A DNA stretch of 64,000 bases from Marasmius tenuissimus (taxonomy: Eukaryota; Basidiomycota; Agaricomycetes; Agaricales; Marasmiaceae), in the NCBI GenBank assembly GCA_029532415.1, contig JAQOTA010000015.1, positions 1,302,001 through 1,366,000 on the forward strand, in the 5' to 3' direction. Shown one piece after another: positions 1 through 10,098 of this stretch. How positions within the stretch are numbered: the first letter of the stretch is position 1; the number at the start of each line of letters is the position of its first letter. Position numbers and translations under genes: made by a program. The notes below the pieces were generated by a model, which worked only from the letters and a program-made list of their open reading frames with translations, searched no databases and was not told where the DNA came from.

Positions 1-2289
1 GATGATGTCCTTCAGTCGATCCTTGACATACAAGAAGCCTTCGTCGTCGACGTAACCAATATCGCCTGTCTTGAGCCATCCATCTTTGGTAACGGTCTAA
101 AAGCCACAGTCAGAAGGAATTTGGGCCTCGTCGTATTGTAATCCGATACCTTGGCCGTGGCAGCTACAATGACGGTGTGGGCAATGTCGCGTATAGTGAT
201 GGATAGCTTCGCTTACCTGGATCGTCCCAATATTCCTTCATAACGTTAGGCCCTCTGATCCATATTTCCCCTGGTTGGCCGGTTGGGGACTCGATGTCGT
301 CTTTCATGATCAGTATGTCGTTGACAGGCATGGCGCGACCACTTTAGAGGGTAAACATTCATAAAAGCTCGACAACCGTGCCGGGGTAGACTTACCAAGC
401 AGTTGGTCGCGCGTCGAAGTCTTCACCCGCTGTGAGGTTGTAATGAGATTTCGTTCGGTCGAAAGACTGAGAGGCGGACACTTACAAAATCCTATAGCGG
501 TTGCATTGCACTCCGATTGACCATATGCCTGAGAGCTACGACAAGGTATCAGCATCCAATAGACACTTGAAGGAATCGTGTCATACTTGGTTGAGCCTGG
601 AAACGCCATTTTTGAGCTCTGGGAAACAGATGTCGACACGGGAGCCCCGCCAAACATGACCGATTCTAAAGGAAGTCCCGATGCTCCTCCCTCGATTAGA
701 TCCACCACTGTCGATGGTACTCTGAAAAGGCTGAGTCGCGTATTCCGAAGGTGGTTGTGGGGAGCTCACCCTCCAGCTGCCTTGATATTCTCAGCCTTGA
801 TAAGTCTGAATGCAGAGTTGAGCGGTGAGCAGGTCCAGAGTTGGGTGAAACGTACCCGACGGCTTTGGAAGACGGCTCGCATCAGTAAAATTCTATTTGA
901 GGACACAAGGGAGCGTTCGTCACCTTCTTTCACGTCCCACTTGCGCATCAGAACCACTTTCAGTCCTTGCGCTAGAGAAAGCGTCTGCGTGGAGAGTCAA
1001 AATAAACATCGCAGCCATTAAAATTGGGTGCCCACGATAAGAGTTGTTCCAGTGACGTGGAACAGAGGGGTGGGCAACAGAAGACCCGGCTGGGGACCCT
1101 CTTCTGGTGGCGGGGGGAACTCCTCTCCTCTACGAAGGATAGCTCGTCCGCGACCTGCGATAGCCTGTTACGTGAAGTCAGAGAGGGGATGGGAGGTGAA
1201 AGGGCTGTGGCTGACATTGCCTATGGCGGTAAGAAACGCTCTTTGCGACAAAAGGACACCCTCTGTACAATATGTCAATATAGCACGCGTCAATTCGGCC
1301 CTTGTCGATGTAAGTACGTACTTGGCAATCCTGTGGAACCTGAGGTGAAGATAATCATTCCGTTGTCTTCAGGAACTATCTGCGGGTCCTTCTCCAGTAC
1401 TTTGGCAGGATCGCCTCGGTGTTTCTTGAGCATTGCTGACCACGTCTCCATTCCCGCCCAGTTCCCCCTTCCTTCGTGACTTTGAAGAACGATGAAGTTT
1501 GTTCTCCGTTTGCCTTTCAAGCTGGAGATAGCGGGTAGTAGTCGGTCTGCCCTTTCGGGGTCTACGAAAACCACCTTATTGTCCGTCGCTTTATGCAATG
1601 GACCAATGGTTCAATAGGGAGCCACCTGAGAGAAGTTAAATCGGAGCGAGAGGGGGAATAAAAGATAAACTTACGCGTTCACCAAGACAGGAACGGCGCC
1701 CAAGATGTCTGAATTATCACTGAGATCAAGCAACTTTTGAGCAAGGGATTGGGTGACTGACGGATAGCCCAAAAGACGACCATAAAGTCGGGGAAGTTTC
1801 TACTGCAAAGTGCAACACGGTCTCCTGGAGGATATTGGTCAATTCGACGATCGTTGGGAAGCCTTGCTAGCACTGCGCACACACCTTTGATAACCCTGCA
1901 AACATCGTGAAGGACGGCTGCCGCCTTGACGGCACGCTCTCTCATTTCGTTGTATGTCAACCTTTCTTGTTCAAAGACAATCGCGACCTTGTCACCATGC
2001 AGCTGTGAAGCACCGAGGAAAAACAGCCGGACAGTTGGTGGTAAGTTCTTGTAAACGCGTTGAACCTGTCCCAGAATGACCTGTCCACCACGATAATCAA
2101 AGACAATCCGAGTTTCTGGAGATTCCTCCTCTCACCCTCTTCTCCATCTCCAGAGGGGAACCTTGTTGGCATAGCAGCTTCTCCACTGTGTATATTCAGG
2201 TCAAAAGCAGGTCATAAGGAGCATATGAGTCATGATTCGATGAACTTGCCTTCCTCCCAAGTGTATTGAGGTTTCCATTCCGATGTCAT
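1..2289 (-). CDS. AMP-binding acyl-CoA synthetase, C-terminus cut by window edge
   Basis: Adenylate-forming enzyme that would activate a carboxylic acid with ATP and load it on CoA. The AMP-binding signature [11 protein letters not shown] lies near 1390. YGQSE follows near 520, then GEIWIRGPN near 260 and [17 protein letters not shown] near 60, the usual order of this superfamily. The last visible residues are DRLKDII, so the catalytic-lysine end lies outside the window. I start at the ATG at 2289, giving [18 protein letters not shown] after the first intron; an EVxKLLC start is usual in fungal members. That intron (2249-2186) appears to use a GC donor. At least five further short introns follow, and the visible coding sequence is broken only by them. 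The N-terminus has no obvious signal peptide. Substrate cannot be told from sequence; fatty or aromatic acids are both possible. Confidence 0.88.
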
Positions 2290-2543
2290 GGTGGGTGTAT
2301 GAGTTCAGGAAGTAGCTCTGTACTGAGACCCGCTGAGACCGTACAGTATTTATAACCGGTTAGAGCGTATAGCCATTAGAGCCATTTGAATTTTGCATAA
2401 CCGGTAGAAGTGGGCACATGAGCAAACGGAACTGAATTGACAAGCTTTGCACCCCTAACAATAAGTAGGACTCGAAGCTGCCGCTCAACACAACAAGGGT
2501 TTGATCGGCAGGCAAATTTTCCTCTTCCAAACCATCGCTCGCC

Positions 2544-4944
2544 ATGCCTCGGATACGAAAAAGTGAGAACTGAATACCTTTTCGCAATCATCATGGCTTA
2601 GATCTGAATTTTCCTCAACAGAAACAAGCAAACGCTCGAAAACCCATGAACGAGCTCGGCTGCATAAGAAAATAAAAGAGTCCAAAAGGAAGAAAGCTAG
2701 GGACGCGAAGAAAAGTGTTCAGTGGAAGTCAAGTGCGTGTCTAACTATTTTTCGCTTCGTCGTCGATGCTGAATGAACGTGTTCCGTTGCTCGATATAGA
2801 ACACAAGAAAGATCCTGGTATCCCGAACAACTTCCCTTACAAGGATCAAGTCCTAGCAGAAGTGCAGGAGCAGAGAAGACTTGTACGTTATGCTGGTCGT
2901 CGCTCACCATTTGTGTACATACCTTGCTCAAATCGTCCGCTCTTCATCTTATTCAGGCTACTGAAGAGAAACAGCGCAAAAAGGAAGAACAAAAAGCGCT
3001 CAGAGTTGGGACTGGGAAACGCATCGACGGTGATCATGAAGAAGACGAGGACGATACCGAATCGGACTCTGAGGACCAGGAGGGGGAATCTGCGGATGAA
3101 GAGAACGAAGACGTCGACTTGGACGACAAAGATGGCGATACGCAAGGAGTTGGAAGCGTTAGTGCGAAGAGAATTGCGAGCAATCGAATTGCTACACGAC
3201 CAGTGGCCATGGAGGTGGACGACAACGACGACGTAGACGAGGAGGACGCACCATTACTCATAAATTGCGATCTTCCGAACCTGAAAGCCGTTTTGGAAAA
3301 GGCAGACGTTGTGATCCAGGTTCTGGACGCGAGAGATCCACTATCCTTCCGGAGTACGCAGTTAGAGGAACTGGTAGCTTCATCACTCAAGAAGAGGATA
3401 TTGTTCGTCTTCACTAAAATTGGTGCGTAACATCTAAGCTCCGGTGCGTGTTGTGGACTGAACGTGTACTGCTGGTTTGCAGACAACGCTCCGAGGGAGG
3501 CCGTCAAATCATGGTCCTCCGCCTTACGAAAACAGCACCCAACGTTACTCTTCCGTGCAGCAACGGCGTTTCTGCCTGAAAGCCCACGTATACCCGAAGA
3601 CGTTAAAGGGAAGCAAAAGGCACCTAAGAAGCCGGTCGAAGATGCTGTCGGTGTAGACGCCATCTCAAAGTGTCTAGGCGACTGGGCAAAGGAAATGAAG
3701 AAAGGAGAGGGAGAAGTTTTCAACGTCGCAGTCGTCGGGGTCGCAAATGTATGTTCATCGAACATCAATTCCCTTCATGAGGCTCATATCTTCAAAAGGC
3801 CGGTAAAAGTTCACTCATTAACTCCATTGCCAAAAGAGCAACATTCCCAATTTACACACCCTCGGCGAGAACCACTGGTCCAACGACGACTTTCCTCCCA
3901 CAAGAGGTGACCACTGAGGTCGATGGCTTGTCAATGTGCTTTATCGACACACCTGGGTTCTCGTGGGACTGGGAGAAGGATGAAAATGCTGCGAAGACTC
4001 GGTGTCACGACATCCTCATTCGGAACCGGGGAAGGATTGATCGACTGAAGGACCCTGCTCCTCCTCGTGAGTATCCTCTCTCCCCCCAAACTATCTCTAC
4101 ATGCATATTCACCTTATACTACACTCAGTCGCGGAAATAGTATCCCGAGCCAGCGCAGAGGACCTAATGCTCCTGTACAGTCTTCCAGCGTTCCCGAAGG
4201 GCGATGTGGACGCATTCCTGTCTGGAGTTGCAAGGGCACAGCAGCTCGTCAAGAAAGTATGTGTACTTCTCCGTACGCGTGTATTCTCTGAAACTGATCG
4301 TCCGAATAGAAAGGGACGCTCGACCTGGCTGCCGCGACTCGAATGGTGCTCCGGGATTGGAACGTAGGAAAGCTTCGGTATTATTGTACTCCACCGTCAT
4401 CAAACGAACAAGACGGGAAGGTCAAAGGCTCGGAGTCATGGTATGCTGAAGACGAGGTCATTCTGTCGACTCTCCAGCCCAGGAAGGAAATGAGGAGGGA
4501 AGGGGGCTTAGTCAAATTGGCCTCTGGGACCCCCGACTCCAGGAACCTAACATTAGAACGAGAATATGATGATGGGGACGATAGCAGTGACGAGTCGGAG
4601 GAGGGGGAGGACGAAGACTTTGGAGTGATGGACGTCGACGTTGATGACGAGGAGGAAGTTGTGGACGATGAGGAGGAGGAGGAGGAGGAAGATGAAGATG
4701 CGAGGAAGAGGAAGAGGAAACCGCTCCGCCGCCGCCACCAGCCAAGCAAAAGCGGAAGCGGACAGAGCAGGTCGAATTGCCTGCAAAGAAGAAAGTCGCG
4801 TTCACCACCGACACCAAAAAGGCATCTTCAAAGAAAGCATCCCCACCGCCGAAGAAAGTGGCCAACAAGTCTTCAAAATCTAAGTCAGCGCGAGGTGACT
4901 CAAGTAGTGGAGGTGAAGCATACGACTTTGGCAAGTTTTTCTAA
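2544..4944 (+). CDS. NUG1: Nucleostemin-family nucleolar GTPase (Nug1/GNL3/Grn1 type)
   Basis: GTPase of 60S ribosome assembly, expected in the nucleolus. The first exon encodes MPRIRKK and splices to a very basic segment (HKKIKESKRKKARDAKK), the Grn1 N-terminal domain. KKDPGIPNNFPYKDQV follows, highly conserved in Nug1. The GTPase motifs are circularly permuted as in this family: VLDARDPL, then G4 as TKID, then G1 as GVANAGKSS (split by an intron near 3750), then G3 as DTPG. A long acidic tail (near 4570-4700) leads to a Lys-rich end. The C-terminus AYDFGKFF stop at 4942-4944 lies in a different frame from the acidic tail, so either a purine-rich intron of about 47 or 80 nt near 4625-4704, or a 1-nt frameshift in the GAG run, must lie between. 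At least seven introns in all. Confidence 0.88.
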
Positions 4945-5503
4945 TGTATCGTACGACCCAGCGGCATGTTATAGCAATCGGTCCACTTTCGCTTCAGCGA
5001 CCTTTCGAATCGAAGTTCTTCCACGGTGATTAGGGTGATCTGGAAAAATCATATTCAGTGGATATGGGCTCGGTGAACGCTGCGTGAGGTTTTCGACTGG
5101 TTCAGGGCTCAGGAAATCCGCGGGCCCTGGGAGCTGGGGGAGTCCCAACTGGTTCTCACAGAAGGCGATGTACTTCCTCCCGGGTCTGGCTTCCCGGAAA
5201 TATCATTCGGAACAATCGAACAATCGAGCTCGGACCGTAGACGTGAAATATCCTGAAATGCCTGCCCCATCAGCCGACGACAGCCGACGACCTACAGTTT
5301 GATTGCGCATGTGCGGACTATAGAGAGTCTGGCATCTGCAGAGTCCACTACAATCGTTTGCGATCAGCCCTGGCCGTACATTTGTACTTCCAGGAGCGTT
5401 AGGGCCTGTTGAGACCATCTGTCGCAGTCTTGGCAGGTCGGGAATGACTTGGGATCGCAGAGACGCGAGTATCCAAATGTCCGATGGACTACTGACATGA
5501 CTT
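4945..5503. other. Intergenic, no gene seen
   Basis: 3' flank of the NUG1-type gene. I see no coding exon with family resemblance. A tandem duplication of AGCCGACGAC lies near 5272-5291. Confidence 0.5.
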
Positions 5504-6199
5504 CTACCATCTACTGACGAGGCATCTATGACTGATGTGATCTCTGACAATAGCTTTCACTGTGCTCCCGGCTAGACCCTCAAAACTATCTGCTGTTCTG
5601 CGCAACAGCCCCGGAAGGCCGTCATGCCGCACATCGTGGCGCCGTGGGAATGGGTTTCCATCCAAGCGTCGGGCATCAAGCGAATATTTTGTCCTCCATA
5701 GGCCTCTCGAGTCTCGAACCACCACGACCTTACCATCGAAGTGGTAAATCATGCTCCTGGGCACCGCGTTCCTCAACCTCGAACTAGATGCCGTAAAAAC
5801 GGAATGCTGCAGGCGCATGATCAGGAAGGTACCCTCTGGCTGGCAGTGGCACCTCATTAATGTTATGGTACCTGCCACCCCGCCACCCGAGATCATAGAT
5901 TGTGGGGTACCATGCATTCCTGCAGCCTGTTGATTGTGCAACCGATAGCCATCATGGAACAGCTGGTCGTGGACTCTTGGTGGGTATGTGAACGGCGTTA
6001 GCTCCTGTAGAAGTACGAAGTCACTGAGCGGGGAGCAGAAGTCGTTCCACGACATTATGATCGTCCCCCAAAAGACTACGCGTGCGATGGGAGCAAGAAG
6101 GCAAATGGAGACTCGGACCACGATTCCCGATGCTCGGTCTTGCTCGGTCGGTCGTGGCCACGAGCCTACATGCGTATGAGAGACTTGATCGCGTTGCAT
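5504..6199 (-). CDS. Orphan ORF, weak endonuclease/exonuclease/phosphatase resemblance
   Basis: An uninterrupted 231-codon reading frame in a genome where long chance ORFs are uncommon. I do not recognise the product with confidence. Near residues 45-75 it reads IIMSWNDFCSPLSDFVLLQEL. This resembles the start of the endonuclease/exonuclease/phosphatase fold, where a WN-containing strand is followed by a strand ending in LQE with the metal-binding Glu. The later motifs of that fold (a His-containing segment, and SDH) are not evident in this frame. A degenerate or intron-broken gene, or a coincidental frame, are both possible. No signal peptide; one hydrophobic stretch lies at residues 30-50. 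Confidence 0.25.
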   Translation of the reverse strand: MQRDQVSHTHVGSWPRPTEQDRASGIVVRVSICLLAPIARVVFWGTIIMSWNDFCSPLSDFVLLQELTPFTYPPRVHDQLFHDGYRLHNQQAAGMHGTPQSMISGGGVAGTITLMRCHCQPEGTFLIMRLQHSVFTASSSRLRNAVPRSMIYHFDGKVVVVRDSRGLWRTKYSLDARRLDGNPFPRRHDVRHDGLPGLLRRTADSFEGLAGSTVKAIVRDHISHRCLVSRW

Positions 6200-7708
6200 G
6201 TTGATGTTTTGGCAGCCAGCCTTGCTGTAGACGTAAAGGGTTCAATGAGGTGGGTACTGGAGACCATATGTCTTACACTTAGCAGCGTGTTGAGCGGGAG
6301 TTGGGCGGGAGTTAAGAATAAAGTCAAGGGCCAAGAGGCACGGTAACGCCTGGGACCATGAGAGGTCCATGTTGCGCATAAGCTGCATAAAATGCGAATT
6401 CATCCCCAAGGAGTCAGGAAGTGAGTCCAGTAACCAATGCCATATGTCCTAAGTTTTTCCGCACCGAGACGAGCAACATCATTTGAGAAACTCGCCTCGT
6501 TGTGATGGCCGAGAGGTGCAGCCCATGAGGAAACATATCGACTTGAATTTTGTTCAGTGCCCGGACCTCGAGTGAACTTGTTTGATTTCCACCCGAAGAC
6601 AGGAAAGAAGCTGAGTAGCGCGGGAGGCAGTGTGAAGGTGCGGTAGAAGAGAACCCCAAATTTATCCCACCTAGTACCTATGTCAAGCTAATCCCGCCAT
6701 AGAGAAAGAGATTTGGTCAGGCGATTGCTACGATAGGGAGCCGGGCCTCGCGGAAGAGGAGAGTGACCACTTGTTCGACCGCCCAGTGGCAACGCAAGGG
6801 AGCTGTTCGTACTCCCAGGTGTTCAAGTGAATCGCACACTTGGATAGGCCGTCCTATTAGTTTTGAGAACTATAATAGCAAACGCGCATATGGACCAGGA
6901 GGCTTTAGTCAAACACGAGGGCGGCGAAGGTCAAGTTTCAACTAGAATTAACTTCTCTCAACGTTGTCCAGGCATCCACCGTGTGGTCATTGGTCTGTGA
7001 TCATACCAAGCACGAAAGTCGGGTGGAATTTGACGACTTCGATGACATACCGGCTTGCCTAGAGGTGCTGTAAGCTATGGAGAGATGCAGCCACCTGGTG
7101 ACTGAAGTCTTCAGTCCAAACTTGGATGCAAGGATGGCAGTCAGTGCCGAAGGGCCGCCGGAAGTTGGCGAAATCCGTCGGGCGCTGTTGGGATGCTTCT
7201 GAGTCTATATTTTCAGGAACCAGGAATCGATATAGGTCAATTGACGTCGTCGAGTTTGGCTTAGACAAGAAGGGACGCTTTGCTCAGTTTGCAAGATTCA
7301 GAGCTTGGAGCGTCACTATTTCCAGGAACCTTGATGAGATTATTGATGTCGGAACGGAGAGTACGGAGATAGAACATAGATAGGCAAATAATTCGGATGG
7401 AGTGTGAGATCGCAAGCCAGACAGCATGTGCTGCAACAAGAACACGGTGCAGATTCATTGAGAACTCGAACAGCCATGAGCTGCCAGGGTACGATGAGTC
7501 TGTTCGCCATGTGCATCGCGTCTTTTGGCGCCGTGGCCACGTGCTCAAATAGGCTGGGACCATCCACTGTCTCTCCCCTTTCGTTTTACCCACCACAGCA
7601 TCCAGATCTCAACAAGGTCAGCCGTTTTCTTCGTATAAAAGTTCCTGCAAATATTCACTCATCTCATCAGCTCACTATCAACCTTCTCTACTACCCGTCA
7701 CATTCACA
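6200..7708. other. Intergenic stretch, including LC8 promoter
   Basis: About 1.5 kb with only short, unconvincing reading frames on both strands. The last 100 bases before 7709 are pyrimidine-rich and read like the promoter and leader of the dynein light chain gene. Nothing else is recognisable. Confidence 0.4.
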
Positions 7709-8166
7709 ATGGCCGAGAAACTCGACGCGCTAGCCTCAGCATCGACCGACGCCGGCTCGAGCCCTCGAGGCGCTACCGACGGCGCTGCAGCACCTAAAGC
7801 CATCATAAAGAACGTCGATATGAGTGATGAGATGCAACAGGAGAGCGTGGACATTGCGTCAGCAGCACTGGAGAAATACAACATCGAGAAAGACATCGCT
7901 GCTCAAATCAAGAAGGAGTTTGACCGAAGACACGGTCCTACATGGCACGTAGTCGTTGGAAAGAACTTTGGGAGCTATGTTACGCATGGTGAGCTCAACT
8001 TCAACATGTTCGCGCGTTTCAGTGTCCTACTCGCACGATATTCTCTCCATTCGCTTCTATTTCATCGGCCCTCTAATCATTAATGCTAATTGTCTGTGTT
8101 CTAGAAACGAAACACTTCATATATTTCTACGTCGGGTCTCTCGCCATCCTCATTTGGAAGTCGTAG
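7709..8166 (+). CDS. DYN2: Dynein light chain LC8 type
   Basis: Small dimeric hub protein of dynein motors and of many other complexes, cytosolic. Exon 1 (7709-7988) carries an N-terminal Ala/Ser-rich extension of about 28 residues not found in animal LC8, followed by the near-invariant core: [50 protein letters not shown] 116-nt intron (7989-8104, GTGAGC to TTCTAG) separates this from exon 2, which encodes [20 protein letters not shown] and the stop at 8164-8166. The final beta strand normally reads GQVAILLFK, so [10 protein letters not shown] is a mild variant. The start at 7709 is the only ATG upstream of the core in frame. Expected about 113 residues. Confidence 0.95.
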
Positions 8167-8453
8167 AGGAAACTCCGAGTTTTAGTTGTTTCATGGAGGC
8201 TGCACCCTCTCATTTCCGGACTACAATTCGTTAGAAGCGTGGAGAGTCCCCGCCTGCTCAGTACCTTAGTTATTCGCTGTGTTTTCTCCTAGTCCTGCAT
8301 TCTTCAATCTAAATTATCCTCATTTCTTGCAACTCAAGAAAAATCTTGTATGACTCAGGAGGCTTGCCTTGTTTACTTCAGTATCATCCGAACATCCATC
8401 ATGTCAGACTCAATGGCCATCGGCATTGACAATCTGTTCATTCAACGTCGCAC

Positions 8454-9830
8454 ATGAACTCCAGGTTGACCTCACTTTTGAAGTTCTTCAGGTTCGATAC
8501 AGTCCTGAACGACGGTCGGTTACCTTCATTCTCTCGCATTTCTCTACTGAGAGCCCTACAGAGCCCGAAAAATGTCGTATCACTCTCCTGGGCACACTAC
8601 CAGCTTTATGGTCTGACAGTGGGTAATTGCCTCGCCGATTTCTTGATCTATTCATTAATGCACGCCATATAGGAACAACGGAGGCCGTTTTGGATTCTGA
8701 AGAGCGTCTACAAGCTATCATTCGGATCGAAAAGACTGCCTTCTCATCGGATTATGCTGGGGATTTCTTTCATCCAGCGGAGGATGTTGGGCTAATCCGT
8801 CAGCTAAAACTCATGGAATCGACGGACATCGTACGCCCTCCCAGTGAACTTTTCTGATCTGATTATGACGACCTCTTCAAGCGCAGTACACTTGGCTGGC
8901 TGGATGGTTGTCATCGTCTCTTTCTGAACAAAAGCAGCCTCAAGGCGACGTGAAGGTCAATATTGTCTGCCCAGCGACTGATGTGCACGTCAAAAAGGTC
9001 CGCAATATTGCAACACGCCACTTCACGATTGTTGATCAAACATTCCTCTTTCCGCCGAGCAGTACTCGAAACAAACGTCAATTTTAGTACAAGAGACGCC
9101 TTCCCTGTACCGACAGATAGTGGAGCCATACATCTCCGCCTTCCCTGCTTCACGTACGCGATGGTGGGTCTTTACAGCCCTCTCAACGCGTTCACAACTT
9201 GATCCAATACGTTTTCCTCAGGGTGACCGAAATACTCGAGGGGCGCGCAGAACAAGACAAGATACTTTACTCGTCGCCAGATTTCATCATTCTTCCTGAC
9301 ATGAAGTGGGACATGCATACCATTGGCAGCCTTTACCTCGTTGCAATCATGCGTAGTTCGACATCACGAAGTCTTCGGGACTTGCGTGGAGAGCACGCTC
9401 AGCTCCTCAAGAGCATCCGAAATGAAGCCTATAAGATTGCCGGCGAGAAATGGGGCATATCACAAGGTGGTCTGCGATTGTTCATACACTACCAGCCGAG
9501 TTACTGTGAGTAGATTCAGCTCCGACATCCGACTGCCCTATTTTCGAAGTCTGATCATTGGTGTCTTTCCAGACCATTTCCATGTTCACATAGTCAACTC
9601 TAATTACCACGACTCGGGCGCTGGTATGATGGCAGGACAGGCCCACCTTCTGGAGGACGTCGTGTCTCTGGTATGTCCGCTGGCTGGCGTCCGAAGCGGC
9701 CATGTGCTTACCCTCTTCCTTCCAGCTCGAGATCAATGGGAACATTTTTGAAACCTTGACGCTCACCTATGGTTTGGGAGAACAGCATGGTCTCTATAAT
9801 TCGATGAAAGCCGCCCAACTCTCACTGTAA
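8454..9830 (+). CDS. DCS1: Scavenger mRNA decapping enzyme DcpS (HIT family)
   Basis: Hydrolyses the m7GpppN cap left after 3'-to-5' mRNA decay. The HIT motif is FHVHIV with the preceding LFIHYQPSYY, split by an intron at about 9508-9572. Further family signatures: FFRFDTVLND near the start, RIEKTAFSS, VKKYSKQTSILVQETPSLY, and DFIILPDMKWD. The C-terminal helix reads AHLLEDVVSLLE. Seven introns are needed, most with clear GT-AG ends; the first (about 8507-8553) has a weak GTCGGT donor. I chose ATG 8454 because it reads directly into the conserved LLKFFRF segment. An upstream ATG at 8401 is in another frame and would need an implausibly short intron. The stop is TAA at 9828-9830. Confidence 0.9.
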
Positions 9831-10098
9831 TTCATCGAATCCGCCATCAGCGATAACCGATAGGAATGACCAAGGAACCATTGATTGTATCGTGCGGTGT
9901 AACAGGTGCTATCGGTATAGTAGTATAACATCAGAGAGCTACAAATCTAGGTATGTGAATACGTTGAAGGTATAAGGTGATGGGTAGAACATCATTACTA
10001 AGGGGGTAGTAGGTATTAGAAGGTATCATGTATGTATGTAGAACGAATCCATGAATCAAACCGTTGGTTATCCAAATCCAACCTGCCAATCTCCGAGA

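Noticed and set aside
3034..3768. 244-codon minus-strand ORF opposite the NUG1-type gene
   Set aside because: It is antisense to acidic and GTPase coding sequence, and its Ser/Thr-rich composition is the mirror of Asp/Glu codons.
4381..4934. Ser-rich minus ORFs opposite the GAG repeat
   Set aside because: Mirror of the acidic tail of the NUG1-type protein.
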